Source: Streptomyces caniferus
Lineage (GTDB): Bacteria; Actinomycetota; Actinomycetes; Streptomycetales; Streptomycetaceae
Direction: 5' to 3'
Assembly: GCF_009811555.1 (NCBI RefSeq)
Contig: NZ_BLIN01000002.1
Coordinates: forward strand, 434,001-498,000
DNA length: 64,000 nucleotides
A program made the position numbers and the translations under genes. Shown here in pieces: positions 30,460 to 38,677 of this stretch (positions are counted from its first letter, which is position 1; each line of letters begins with the position of its first letter). Under the pieces are notes generated by a model, which worked only from the letters and a program-made list of their open reading frames with translations, ran no database searches and was not told the DNA's origin.

Positions 30460-31743
30460 TCAGCCGGTCATGAACTGGTGCAGACCCGGGACGTGGAGGT
30501 TGCCGCCGAACTGTCCCGCCTGGTCGATCTTCACCTTGGTGAAGTACGCGAACGGGACGTTGATGGGCGGCGGGTGCTCGGGGTCGAAGACGATCGGGAT
30601 CAGCCCGAAGAGGTTGCCCTGCAGCCGCTCGGTGTACATGGTCACCTTGCCGCCGCGGATCGTGGAGGTGGACCCCTGGGACGCCTGGACGTGGTACTTC
30701 TTGCCGGACGCCCGGTCGTCGACGGTCTGGTGCAGATCGCCGATGTCGACGCTGTCGGCGGTGAACTTCAGGGCCTGCTTGGTGTGGCCGTTCTGCGTCT
30801 GGACGTTGACGACACCCTCGTAGTTCAGACCGCGCAGGGTGAGCGCGCTGGACTCCAGGTGCCAGGGGTCGTCGGGCAGCGTGACGGGGGTCTGCTCGTC
30901 ATCGCCCTTCTGCTTGTTCTCGACGACGCAGGGGAAGGACTTCTTGCCGTCGGCGTCCTTGCCGTCGAGGCCGCCGCCGGGCAGGGCGTTGTCCGCCGCG
31001 CCCACCGCGCCGTGGACGGTGTCGTTGACCGTCTTCGAGCCGTTCTTGACGGCGTCCCCGGCCTTGCCGGTGCCGTCCTTGAGGCCGTCGACGGTGTCCT
31101 TGACCGGCTTGGTGACCTTGTCGGTGACGGAGCCGGAGTCCTTGGACTCGGACGCCGAGGGGCTCGGCGAGGCCGACTCGGACGTCGAGGGGCTCGGTGC
31201 GTCCGAGGGCTCCTCGGACTTGTCGCCGCCGAGGAGACCGCCGAGCGCGTCACCGATGCCGCCCAGCAGCCCTCCGTCGTCCTTCTTGTCCTCGGAGGCC
31301 GACGGCGACGGGGTCGCGGAGCCCGAGGGCTCGTCGGTCTTCGCGGAGCCGGACGGAGAGGGTTCGGGCGCCTTGTCCGCGTCCTTGCCGGCGGAGGGCG
31401 AGGCGGAGGGCTCGGCCGACGGCTTGGTGTCGCCCTTGCCCGGTGCGTCGTCCTTGCCGTCCGTCGTACCGTCCTTGGACTTGGTGTCCTTCTTGTCCAC
31501 CTTGTCCGGGGCGGTGACGCACGGGCCGTCCTTGAAGGGGCTCTTGGGCGCCGGCTTGGCTATCGCCATCTGGGGCGTGAGCCCCATGCCCATGAGCACG
31601 GCGGACGGCATGGCGGCAATGGCTATCGCCTTGCCCGCCGGCACGTGGAGCCGAGTCAGCAGCGGCTTCCTCGGCGCCGCGTGCCTCGGCCCGGATCTCG
31701 CCCCGGCAGCTGCGCTCTCCTCGTGCAGCTCGTCACCCGGCAC
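30460..31743 (-). CDS. Exported Lys/Asp/Ser-rich protein of the DUF6230/DUF6114 cluster
   Basis: 427 residues. GTG at 31743 has GGGAGG just upstream and overlaps the end of the DUF6114 gene by 11 bases; the frame is open further upstream only because it lies opposite or within that gene. After a short charged N-terminus there is one hydrophobic segment (AIAIAAMPSAVLMGMGLTPQMAIA), then a long disordered region (about 75-290) of Lys/Asp and Pro/Ser repeats containing a putative amphipathic stretch (VTDKVTKPVKDTVDGLKDG), and a globular C-terminal domain of about 140 residues. Two cysteines flank the disordered region (DGPCVTAP and FPCVVEN). Function unknown; it is conserved with its two neighbours in Streptomyces as I recall. 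Confidence 0.85.
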   Translation of the reverse strand: MPGDELHEESAAAGARSGPRHAAPRKPLLTRLHVPAGKAIAIAAMPSAVLMGMGLTPQMAIAKPAPKSPFKDGPCVTAPDKVDKKDTKSKDGTTDGKDDAPGKGDTKPSAEPSASPSAGKDADKAPEPSPSGSAKTDEPSGSATPSPSASEDKKDDGGLLGGIGDALGGLLGGDKSEEPSDAPSPSTSESASPSPSASESKDSGSVTDKVTKPVKDTVDGLKDGTGKAGDAVKNGSKTVNDTVHGAVGAADNALPGGGLDGKDADGKKSFPCVVENKQKGDDEQTPVTLPDDPWHLESSALTLRGLNYEGVVNVQTQNGHTKQALKFTADSVDIGDLHQTVDDRASGKKYHVQASQGSTSTIRGGKVTMYTERLQGNLFGLIPIVFDPEHPPPINVPFAYFTKVKIDQAGQFGGNLHVPGLHQFMTG

Positions 31744-32299
31744 GGTGCCTCCCGTTCGTTCCGTTGGTCGGGCTCGTTCCTGACAGGTCGTCCAGTCCAT
31801 TGCCCAACCCGGGACCGTCGGCCGGCGCGGGGTGCGTGGCGACCACCGGTCCGGCGATCGTCGTGCGGGCCGGCTCATCGGCGTCGCCTCCGCTCCGGTC
31901 GGCCTTGCCCGGCGCCCAGGAGACTCCCAGCGCACCGCCGATCAGCCCCAGGAGGAAGCCGATCAGGAAGGCGCCGAAGTTCGAGACGACGAGGGAGACC
32001 AGGGAGAGCAGAATCGCCGCCACACCCGCAAAGACGCGCGAAGCGGGCTGGAACCACATGGTCAGACCGAGCACGACCAGCAGTACGCCGATGATCAGCG
32101 AGCCGGCGCCGGCGGTGGTCGCCATGCGGACGGTCAGGGAACCGATCGTGAGATTCGCGTAAGGGATGTACATGATCGGGATGCCGGCCAGCAGAGTCAG
32201 CATGCCGCCCCAGAACGGGCGGTGTCCGCGCCACTCCCGGAACGAAAGCCGCTTCCGGCCGATGGTCTCGATCAGCCGTGGTCGCGTGTCGGCGCTCAT
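31733..32299 (-). CDS. DUF6114 family membrane protein
   Basis: 188 residues. ATG at 32299 with GAGGAG upstream. Four hydrophobic segments between about 25 and 130 (GGMLTLLAGIPIMYIPYANL, AGAGSLIIGVLLVVLGLTMWF, VFAGVAAILLSLVSLVVSNFG, FLIGFLLGLIGGALGV), and a Pro/Gly-rich cytoplasmic tail. It begins with FREWRGHRPFWGG, characteristic of this family. It overlaps the following gene by 11 bases and follows the DUF6230 gene by 127 bases, so the three are probably one operon. Function unknown. Confidence 0.88.
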   Translation of the reverse strand: MSADTRPRLIETIGRKRLSFREWRGHRPFWGGMLTLLAGIPIMYIPYANLTIGSLTVRMATTAGAGSLIIGVLLVVLGLTMWFQPASRVFAGVAAILLSLVSLVVSNFGAFLIGFLLGLIGGALGVSWAPGKADRSGGDADEPARTTIAGPVVATHPAPADGPGLGNGLDDLSGTSPTNGTNGRHRAG

Positions 32300-32426
32300 G
32301 TCGTACAGCTCCTCGGGACTGGCAAATCGGTGGTTCTGTGCTGAGGTGCTACTGGGCTACCCGGCGTACGGGCACGGGGAACAGCGAATGCCGCACAGCT
32401 CGCCCCGCGCCCGCACGCTCAGTGCG

Positions 32427-33044
32427 TCAGTAGCACTCGCTCTTGCCCTTGGCGACGCTCATCTTCAGGCCGCTGAGCTTGAACGTTCCGGCCGTCGTGG
32501 CCCATGCCTGCTGCCTGACGTGGGTCAGCGTGGCCGATTCGGCCTGCTGGGCGAACGAGCCCGGATCGGCCTTGTCGCCCTTGTGCATGCCAGGGCCCTT
32601 GGTCGTCGAGCCCGCAGCAACACCGATGTCGATGTTGTTGAAGGTCGCGTCCGCGGACAGCTCGTCGAGGTCGATGTAGAGGTTCTTCGCCTCGACAGGC
32701 GTGTCACCGCCACCGGCCGACAGCTTCATCGACACATCGCCGAAGACCGGGACCGGCACGACGACCGACTGGCACAGGTTCTTGATCTTGGCGTTCGAGA
32801 ACCCCGAGACCGCCACCGGGACCTGCTTGCCGCCCTTCTGGGCGTCAATGGCTCCGTACTGAACAAATCCGGTGCCGTCCAGCCGGTCCGTAGCGACCTT
32901 GAACTGCTGGCCGGACACGCTGAACGACGCCGCGAGCGCACCCTGCGAGAGGGCAACACCGATCGCGGCCGTAGCCGCGACGCTCGGCACCATGACGACG
33001 GCGAACCGCTTCCATCTGGTCCCGCCACGAGCCAGGGACTCCAT
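32427..33044 (-). CDS. DUF6230 family secreted or membrane-anchored protein
   Basis: 205 residues. ATG at 33044 with AAGGAGG just upstream. An N-terminal hydrophobic helix (FAVVMVPSVAATAAIGVALS) acts as signal peptide or anchor; the rest is a beta-rich domain (ASFSVSGQQFKVATDRLDGTGFVQYGAID) ending in a single C-terminal Cys (GKSECY). Older annotation in S. coelicolor calls the homologue a cholesterol esterase, but I see no GXSXG or other lipase motif, so that name is doubtful. It is the first gene of the cluster and has a long upstream region with two palindromes. Confidence 0.88.
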   Translation of the reverse strand: MESLARGGTRWKRFAVVMVPSVAATAAIGVALSQGALAASFSVSGQQFKVATDRLDGTGFVQYGAIDAQKGGKQVPVAVSGFSNAKIKNLCQSVVVPVPVFGDVSMKLSAGGGDTPVEAKNLYIDLDELSADATFNNIDIGVAAGSTTKGPGMHKGDKADPGSFAQQAESATLTHVRQQAWATTAGTFKLSGLKMSVAKGKSECY

Positions 33045-33402
33045 GACTTTCCTCCTTCTCGGACGTACATCTCCGGTACGGGCGACCCCACTTGGGAAGC
33101 CGTACCTGGGATGGGAGAAGTGCTACGTCCTCGGGAAGGAGAGCGCCTGTCTCGGAGGCACAACGTGTTCCGAACACCGGCGATCACCCCCGAGCGACAA
33201 CCACTGGCCACGCTCTCGCGCAACCTCACTGGACAGGCCCTGCCGGGTGGGGCAGAGACCCCCCTGTCCACGGCCGGCAGCACTGCCGCCGGCCACTCGG
33301 TGGGGACCCAAGTACCCCGCGGCACCAACCGGATGCCGGGCTGCGGGAATGGACCGAGCGTGGCCGATCGTGGTCCATTCGGGGCCGCCGCACAAGGGGC
33401 TC

Positions 33403-33418
33403 GTTACTTGCGGGTAAC
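33403..33418. promoter_or_regulatory. Palindrome GTTAC-N6-GTAAC upstream of the DUF6230 operon
   Basis: GTTACTTGCGGGTAAC, 16 bases. Shape and length fit a TetR-type operator. It lies about 360 bases before the DUF6230 start. A second palindrome at 33534 shares the TTACTTG half. Confidence 0.45.
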
Positions 33419-33533
33419 GGCCCGATAAACACGCCACGACCCAGCGAAACCGACCGGACACACACGGTCGCCACTAACGGTGAGGGGACATTGGGCAATT
33501 GCGGACACAGCGCCACAAGGGGGCCGCTCAGGC

Positions 33534-33546
33534 TTACTTGAAGTAA
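33534..33546. promoter_or_regulatory. Palindrome TTACTTGAAGTAA
   Basis: Thirteen-base palindrome around a central G, sharing TTACTTG with the site at 33403, and abutting the hairpin at 33546. Possibly a second copy of the same operator. Confidence 0.35.
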
Positions 33547-33589
33547 CAGCGGCCACGTTTACCAAGTTTTGGCAAAACGTGGCCGCTGT
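33546..33589 (-). terminator. Hairpin after the thioredoxin-like gene
   Basis: Fifteen-base perfect stem ACAGCGGCCACGTTT (33546-33560) with AAACGTGGCCGCTGT (33575-33589). The 14-base loop contains its own palindrome CCAAGTTTTGG. It lies 66 bases after the stop of the minus-strand gene. Confidence 0.7.
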
Positions 33590-33654
33590 GTCGTTTGTTC
33601 GGTCAACTCGCGGTGGTCGTACTGGTCAGAAGCGGGCGGCTACGTAGACACCGG

Positions 33655-34629
33655 TCAGAACAGCACCCGGGCCAGCGCGGTGCGCCCCGCCGTCACCCGC
33701 GGATCCTCCGCGCCGATGACCTCGAACAGCTCCAGCAGCCGCAGTCGCGCGGCCTCCCGGTCGTCGCCCGCCGACCGCTTCACCGCGTCGACCAGCCGGC
33801 CGAACGCGTCCTCGACGTGCCCGCCGACCAGGTCGAGGTCCGCGGCCCGGATCTGCGCCTGCACATCGGCCGGGTTCTCCGCGGCCTCCTTGCGCACCGC
33901 CTGCGGGTCGAGATCCTGCACCCGGTGCAGGAGTTCGGCCTGCGCCAGACCGAGCTTGGCCTCCGGGTTGGCCGGGTCGTCGTTGAGCACGTTCTTGTAC
34001 GCCTGGACGGCACCGCCCAGATCGCCGGAGTCCAACGCCTGGTTCGCGGCCTCCAGCAGCGCGTCGTAGGGACCGGCCGGCACCGGGGCCTCGGCCTCCC
34101 GCTCCGCCTCGCCCGCGGCCTGCGGGTCGACGGGCGCTCCCACGATGCCGAACTGCTGCTCGGCGGCCTGCACCAGCTGGTCGAGCACCTGGCGGATCTG
34201 CGACTCCGGGGCCGCGCCCTGGAACAGCGGGATCGGCTGTCCCGCGACGACCGCGAAGACCGCCGGGATGCCCTGCACCCCGAACTGCTGGAACAGCATC
34301 TGGTTGGCATCGACGTCGATCTTGGCCAGCACGAACTTGCCGGCGTACTCCCCCGCGAGGCGCTCCAGCAGCGGACCCAGCTGCTTGCACGGCTCGCACC
34401 ACTCGGCCCAGAAGTCGATGACGACCGGGACCTCGGTGGAGCGCTGCAGGACGTCCTGCTGGAACCCCGCTTCGTCGACGTCGAACACCAGGCGGGCACC
34501 GCTCACGGGTGCCTGGCCCGTACGGGCGGCCTCGGCACGAGCCTGCTCCGCCTTCTGCTTCGCTTCCCCCGCCGCCTTCACCGCTGCGAGGTCGACGACT
34601 CCACTCATGGACATATTGCGTGGCTGCAT
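33655..34629 (-). CDS. Thioredoxin-domain protein with TPR-like C-terminus (CnoX/YbbN-like)
   Basis: 324 residues. ATG at 34629 with GGAGG 8 bases upstream (minus strand); the frame is open much further up but without conserved sequence. After a short Ala/Glu-rich helix, a thioredoxin fold occupies about 45-155 with active-site WCEPC (Cys78, Cys81) and the cis-Pro in GIPAVFAV. The remainder (about 175-324) contains TPR-like helices (YDALLEAANQALDSGDLGGAVQAYKNVLNDDPANPEAKLGLAQAELL). The architecture resembles bacterial CnoX/YbbN co-chaperones, which pass unfolded proteins to DnaK or GroEL. Cytoplasmic; a redox-active CXXC is retained, unlike E. coli CnoX, which has SXXC. Confidence 0.9.
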   Translation of the reverse strand: MQPRNMSMSGVVDLAAVKAAGEAKQKAEQARAEAARTGQAPVSGARLVFDVDEAGFQQDVLQRSTEVPVVIDFWAEWCEPCKQLGPLLERLAGEYAGKFVLAKIDVDANQMLFQQFGVQGIPAVFAVVAGQPIPLFQGAAPESQIRQVLDQLVQAAEQQFGIVGAPVDPQAAGEAEREAEAPVPAGPYDALLEAANQALDSGDLGGAVQAYKNVLNDDPANPEAKLGLAQAELLHRVQDLDPQAVRKEAAENPADVQAQIRAADLDLVGGHVEDAFGRLVDAVKRSAGDDREAARLRLLELFEVIGAEDPRVTAGRTALARVLF

Positions 34630-35032
34630 GGGTCCATCCTCCCCCCTGGGCGGGCCGTTCCGAAAAGCGATCCGGAAAGCGCTGCGGTCGGCGACGTGAT
34701 CGGTCGTGCGGCGGTGGTGCGGATCGCCGGTCCGGTGCCGCCACCGGGCCGTCCTGCCGGGCGCCGCACCCCGTCCGCACGCCCCGCCGGAATGCCGGCG
34801 TACGTCCGGGGACCGCTGCCCGTCGTGGTCCCGAGGAGGACCGTTGTGCGGCCCCGAGGAGGACCGTCGTGCGCGGCCATGGGTCCCCACCCACGGCCAG
34901 TGGCTGTCACTCTTACGCTACGACCCGTAGCGTAACTCGCCGTCGCCCCCGCGACACAACCGGTTCCGGCCCCGCGGGGAGTGATCTGCCTCACGGGCGG
35001 CGGCGGCCGTACTCCCCGGTATGGTCGCCCGC
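34630..35032. other. Divergent intergenic region with a TetR-type palindrome
   Basis: 403 bases between the divergent thioredoxin-like gene and the TetR gene. Apart from the palindrome at 34913-34935 I see only GC-rich sequence; frames here give Arg/Pro/Gly-rich readings without family signal. Confidence 0.5.
34913..34935. promoter_or_regulatory. Perfect palindrome TTACGCTACG-ACC-CGTAGCGTAA
   Basis: Ten-base perfect arms around a 3-base centre, about 98 bases before the tetR start. This is the size and form of operators bound by TetR-family dimers and most likely binds the neighbouring regulator. Confidence 0.75.
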
Positions 35033-35677
35033 ATGCACCACTCCGCCAGCCCCCGGAAAGGCCGCACGGGCCGCCCGCGCAGCGCCGAGACCGATTTCGC
35101 GATCCTGCACGCGACCCGTGCCGCACTCGTCGATCTGGGCTGGGGACGGCTCACCATGAGCGATGTGGCGGCCCGGGCCGGTGTCGCGAAGACGACGCTC
35201 TACCGCCGCTGGGCCAACAAGAACGAGCTCGTCGTGGACGCCGTGGCGGTCCTCTTCGACGAGCTCGAACTCCCCGACCGGGGCTGTCTGCGGTCCGATA
35301 TCGAGGGCGTGGTCCTGCAGTTCGGCGCGCTGCTCGCGCGGCCGGAGACCAAGACGGCGCTGATGGCCGTGGTCGCCGAGTCCACCACCGACGAGGCGCT
35401 GCGCGAACGCATCCGCTCGGCGATCGTCGACCGCCAGAAGCGGCTGGTCCTGCTCGGCCGCTCGCGCGCCCAGGCCCGTGGCGAGCTGCCCCCGGACACC
35501 CCCGGCGCGGAGGGCGAACAGGCCGCCACCCGCAACATGGACCTGATCTTCGATGTGATCGCCGGGGCGATCGTGCACCGCACCCTGGTCAGCGGCGAGC
35601 CCGTGGACGCCGCGTGGGGGCGCGACTTCACGGCTCTCTTCCTCACCGGACTCTCCGGGCTGGGCGACCAGGGCTGA
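35033..35677 (+). CDS. TetR-family transcriptional regulator
   Basis: 214 residues from ATG 35033 (an in-frame ATG at 35021 would add MVAR; neither has a ribosome site). N-terminal TetR DNA-binding domain: FAILHATRAALVDLGWGRLTMSDVAARAGVAKTTLYRRWANKNELV, with the recognition helix at AKTTLYRRW. The C-terminal ligand-binding half is of the TetR_C type (RPETKTALMAVVAESTTDEALRERI). Its ligand and targets are unknown; a good operator candidate lies upstream at 34913-34935, suggesting self-regulation. Confidence 0.9.
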   Translation: MHHSASPRKGRTGRPRSAETDFAILHATRAALVDLGWGRLTMSDVAARAGVAKTTLYRRWANKNELVVDAVAVLFDELELPDRGCLRSDIEGVVLQFGALLARPETKTALMAVVAESTTDEALRERIRSAIVDRQKRLVLLGRSRAQARGELPPDTPGAEGEQAATRNMDLIFDVIAGAIVHRTLVSGEPVDAAWGRDFTALFLTGLSGLGDQG

Positions 35678-35732
35678 GCCGGGGAACCGGGCGGCCGCGG
35701 CGCGGCACCGGAGTGCCCCGCCGCGGCACGCA

Positions 35733-36737
35733 TCAGACCTGGTAGCGGTCCGCCGCGAACAGGTGCAGGTTCTCCGCCACCCAGGACGAGGTCCGCTCGA
35801 GCCCCTCCTCCAGCGAGACCTCCGGCCGCCACGAAGCCCACTCGCGCGCCCGGGAGTTGTCCGACAGCAGCCGCTCGACCTCGCTGCCGGCGGGCCGCAG
35901 CCGCTCGGCGTCCACCACCACCTCGGCCTCCCGGCCGGAGGCCGCTATCAGCGCCTCGGCGAGCGCCCCGATGGCGATCTCCCGCCCGGTGCCGAGGTTG
36001 ACGACCTCGCCCAGCGCCCGGTCGCAGTCGGCCAGCGCCAGGAACCCGGCCGCGGTGTCCGTGACATAGGTGAAGTCGCGGGTCGGGGTGAGCGATCCGA
36101 GCTTGATCTGCCGGGCACCCGCATGGAGTTGGGCCAGGATCGTGGGGATCACGGCGCGCGCGGACTGCCGGGGGCCGTAGGTGTTGAACGGCCGCACCAC
36201 CGTCACCGGCAGCCCGAAGGCGTGCCGGTGCGACAGCGCCATCATGTCCGCGCCGATCTTCGAGGCGGAGTACGGCGACTGCGGCTGCAGCGGGTGGTCC
36301 TCGCCGATCGGCGCGGTCAGCGCGGTCCCGTAGACCTCACTGGTGGACGTATGCACCATGCGCCGCACCGCATGCCGCCGGCAGGCCTCCGCGACGTTCT
36401 CCGTCCCGACGACGTTGGTCTGCACATACGCACCCGGCGAGTCGTAGCTGTACGGAATCCCGATCAGCGCGGCCAGGTGGAAGACCGTGTCGCAGCCCTC
36501 GACGGCGTCCATCACCCGGCCCGCGTCCCGCACGTCCCCGGCGACCATCTCGACCGGGCCGCCCGGACCGAGATAGCGCGCCAGATTTCCCTTTTCGGCG
36601 TACGGCTTGTAGTGGACGAAAGCCCGCACCTCGGCGCCGGCCTCCACCAGCATGTCGACCAGGGTCGAGCCGATGAATCCCTCGGCCCCGGTGACCAGGA
36701 CCCGACGGCCCGTCCACTGACTCCTACTGCTGCTCAT
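35733..36737 (-). CDS. NAD-dependent nucleotide-sugar epimerase/dehydratase (extended SDR)
   Basis: 334 residues. Rossmann motif VTGAEGFIGSTLVDML near residue 15, catalytic STSEVYG and YSASK, and the substrate loop RPFNTYGPRQSARAVIP. This wording is close to LegB-type NAD-dependent 4,6-dehydratases and UDP-glucuronate decarboxylases; which nucleotide sugar it uses is not decided by sequence. ATG at 36737 overlaps the stop of the upstream MurG-like gene by 4 bases (ATGA), so the two are translated from one message and probably act in one glycan pathway. Confidence 0.88.
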   Translation of the reverse strand: MSSSRSQWTGRRVLVTGAEGFIGSTLVDMLVEAGAEVRAFVHYKPYAEKGNLARYLGPGGPVEMVAGDVRDAGRVMDAVEGCDTVFHLAALIGIPYSYDSPGAYVQTNVVGTENVAEACRRHAVRRMVHTSTSEVYGTALTAPIGEDHPLQPQSPYSASKIGADMMALSHRHAFGLPVTVVRPFNTYGPRQSARAVIPTILAQLHAGARQIKLGSLTPTRDFTYVTDTAAGFLALADCDRALGEVVNLGTGREIAIGALAEALIAASGREAEVVVDAERLRPAGSEVERLLSDNSRAREWASWRPEVSLEEGLERTSSWVAENLHLFAADRYQV

Positions 36738-37897
36738 GCTGACTCCTTCATCGTGAGGTGGTGGCCGACGGACGGGTGACCGGCCAGCGCCAGCACCTTG
36801 TCGGCCAGCAGGCCGGCGGCCTGCGCATGGGTGCCCGGGTCGGCCGCCGCGCCCATCGCGGCGAGCCGGCCGGGGTCGTCGAGAAGCGGGGTGACCATTG
36901 CGTCCAGCCGCTCCGCCGAGGTCTCCGGATCGGGCAGCAGCAGCGCCGCCCCGGCGTCGGAGAGCACTCGCGCGTTATGGGTCTGGTGGTCGCCCGGCGC
37001 ATGCGGATACGGCACGAGGACGGCCGGCATCCCGATGGTGGCCAGCTCGGCGACGGTCGCCGAACCGGCCCGGCACACCACCAGATCGGCGGCGGCATAC
37101 GCCAGATCCATCCGGTCCAGGTAGGGCACCGCCTCGGCGACCGCGTCCCCGCCGTTCGCCGCCAGGAGGGCCCGGGTCTCCTCCAGGGCCGCGGGCCCGG
37201 TCTTGATCAGCAGCCGCAGGTCGCCGCGCGACCGGTAGCGGCCGGCCAGGCCCACGGCGGCCTCGGTCAGCCGGGCCGCCCCCAGGCTTCCGCCGTTGAC
37301 CAGCAGCAGCCGTGCCCCGTCCGGAACGCCCAGGGCCCGGCGGGCGGCCGGCCGCAGCCCCGCCCGGTCCAGCTCGGCCAGCGGGCCCACCAGCGGCATC
37401 CCCACCGTCTCCGCCCGCTCACCGCCCGTCAGATGCTCCCGGCTGCGGTCGAAGGCGAGGGCGATGTGCGGGGTGAGCCGGGCCGCGAACTTATTGGCCC
37501 GGCCGGGCACCGCGTTGGACTCGTGGACCAGGCTCGGCAGCCCGGCCATCTTGGCCCCGACGATCACCGGAGCGCTCGGATAGCCCCCCATACCGACCGC
37601 GACCTGGGCTTTCTGTTCCTTGAGGATCGCCCGGCACTGGGCACCCGAGCGCAGCAGCGCGGCGGGCAGCAGATAGCGTCGGGCGCCGAGCGAGGGGTCG
37701 AAGGGGATCATGTCGACGGTGTGCAGCCGGTACCCGGCCCGGGGGATCAGCCGTGTTTCCAGGCCGCGTTCGGTCCCGACGAAGGAGATCACCGCATCGG
37801 GCACGGCCCGGCGGAGCGCGTCGGCGAGGGCGAGTCCCGGATAGATGTGGCCGCCGGTGCCGCCCGCACCGATCACGACGGAGAGTGGTGTGCGCAT
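36734..37897 (-). CDS. MurG-like UDP-GlcNAc glycosyltransferase
   Basis: 387 residues, GT28 family. ATG at 37897; the open frame upstream lies opposite the response-regulator gene and is not used. N-domain glycine loop GAGGTGGHIYPGLALA, VGMGGYPSAP, HESNAVPGRANKFAAR; C-domain GGSLGAARL and YPHAPGDHQTHNA correspond to GGSQGA and the donor-binding region of MurG. MurG adds GlcNAc to lipid I in peptidoglycan synthesis and its gene normally sits in the dcw cluster; this copy lies beside a sugar dehydratase, so it is probably a paralogue acting on another lipid-linked sugar. It is divergent from a two-component regulator by only 57 bases. Confidence 0.85.
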   Translation of the reverse strand: MRTPLSVVIGAGGTGGHIYPGLALADALRRAVPDAVISFVGTERGLETRLIPRAGYRLHTVDMIPFDPSLGARRYLLPAALLRSGAQCRAILKEQKAQVAVGMGGYPSAPVIVGAKMAGLPSLVHESNAVPGRANKFAARLTPHIALAFDRSREHLTGGERAETVGMPLVGPLAELDRAGLRPAARRALGVPDGARLLLVNGGSLGAARLTEAAVGLAGRYRSRGDLRLLIKTGPAALEETRALLAANGGDAVAEAVPYLDRMDLAYAAADLVVCRAGSATVAELATIGMPAVLVPYPHAPGDHQTHNARVLSDAGAALLLPDPETSAERLDAMVTPLLDDPGRLAAMGAAADPGTHAQAAGLLADKVLALAGHPSVGHHLTMKESA

Positions 37898-37920
37898 GGC
37901 CGCCACGCTCGCGATACGCC

Positions 37921-37937
37921 CTAAGAAGCTTCTAAGA
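37921..37937. promoter_or_regulatory. Two CTAAGA direct repeats with 11-base period
   Basis: CTAAGA at 37921 and 37932, in the 57-base gap between the MurG-like gene and the response regulator. An 11-base period is typical of OmpR/PhoB-family regulator sites, so the neighbouring regulator may bind here and control both directions. Confidence 0.5.
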
Positions 37938-37954
37938 GAGGTGTTTGGCAGCCT

Positions 37955-38677
37955 ATGTCCATGCCCCCCACGCCCGGGAACACCCCAGCCCCCAAGATCC
38001 TCGTCGTCGACGACGAACCGGAGGTACGCGCCGCCGTGGAGGACGGCCTCGCCGTGGAGGGCTACGCGGTACGGGGCGCCGCCGACGGCCTGGCCGCCCT
38101 CTCGGAGGTCGCCGCCTGGCAGCCGGACGCCCTCGTCCTGGACGTGATGATGCCCGTCCTGGACGGCCTGGCCGTCTGCCGCCGGCTGCGCGCGCTGGAC
38201 GACCGCACCCCGATCCTCGTCCTGACCGCACTGGACTCGGTCAGCGAACGGGTCGACGGGCTCGACGCGGGCGCCGACGACTACCTCGTCAAACCGTTCG
38301 CCCTGGACGAGTTGGTGGCCCGCGTCCGGGCCCTGCTGCGCCGGGCCTCCACCACGGCCGTCGAGGACACCCGGCTCTCCTTCGGCGATCTGGTCGTCGA
38401 CCCGATGACCCGCACCGGCCACCGGGCGGGCCGGCCGCTGGAGTTCAGCCGCACCGAGTGGGCGCTGCTGGAACTGCTGCTGCTGCACCCCGGGCAGGTG
38501 CTGCCGCGCGAAGTGATCCTGGAGCGCGTCTGGGGCCGCGACTTCGGCCCCGACTCCAACTCGCTGGCCGTCTACATCGGTTATCTGCGCCGCAAGCTGG
38601 AGGCGGGCGGCGAGCCCCGCCTCGTCCACACCGTGCACGGGGTGGGCTACCGCCTGGACCACGCGGAGGGCGCATGA
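37955..38677 (+). CDS. OmpR-family response regulator
   Basis: 240 residues. Receiver domain (about 13-128) with phospho-acceptor Asp63 (LVLDVMMPVLDG) and conserved Lys in DYLVKPF, then a winged-helix domain (about 145-236: GRPLEFSRTEWALLELLLLHPGQVLPREVILERVWG and YIGYLRRKLEAGGEPRLVHTVHGVGYRL). The stop overlaps the kinase start by 4 bases. It is divergent from the MurG-like/dehydratase operon, which is a plausible target. Confidence 0.95.
   Translation: MSMPPTPGNTPAPKILVVDDEPEVRAAVEDGLAVEGYAVRGAADGLAALSEVAAWQPDALVLDVMMPVLDGLAVCRRLRALDDRTPILVLTALDSVSERVDGLDAGADDYLVKPFALDELVARVRALLRRASTTAVEDTRLSFGDLVVDPMTRTGHRAGRPLEFSRTEWALLELLLLHPGQVLPREVILERVWGRDFGPDSNSLAVYIGYLRRKLEAGGEPRLVHTVHGVGYRLDHAEGA

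Larger units (their letters stand above)
33045..33654. other. Gene-free region upstream of the DUF6230 operon
   Basis: 610 bases with no supported gene. It contains two TTACTT-bearing palindromes (33403-33418 and 33534-33546) and the hairpin that ends the thioredoxin-like gene (33546-33589). The stretch 33045-33400 presumably carries the DUF6230 promoter and leader on the minus strand. Confidence 0.6.
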
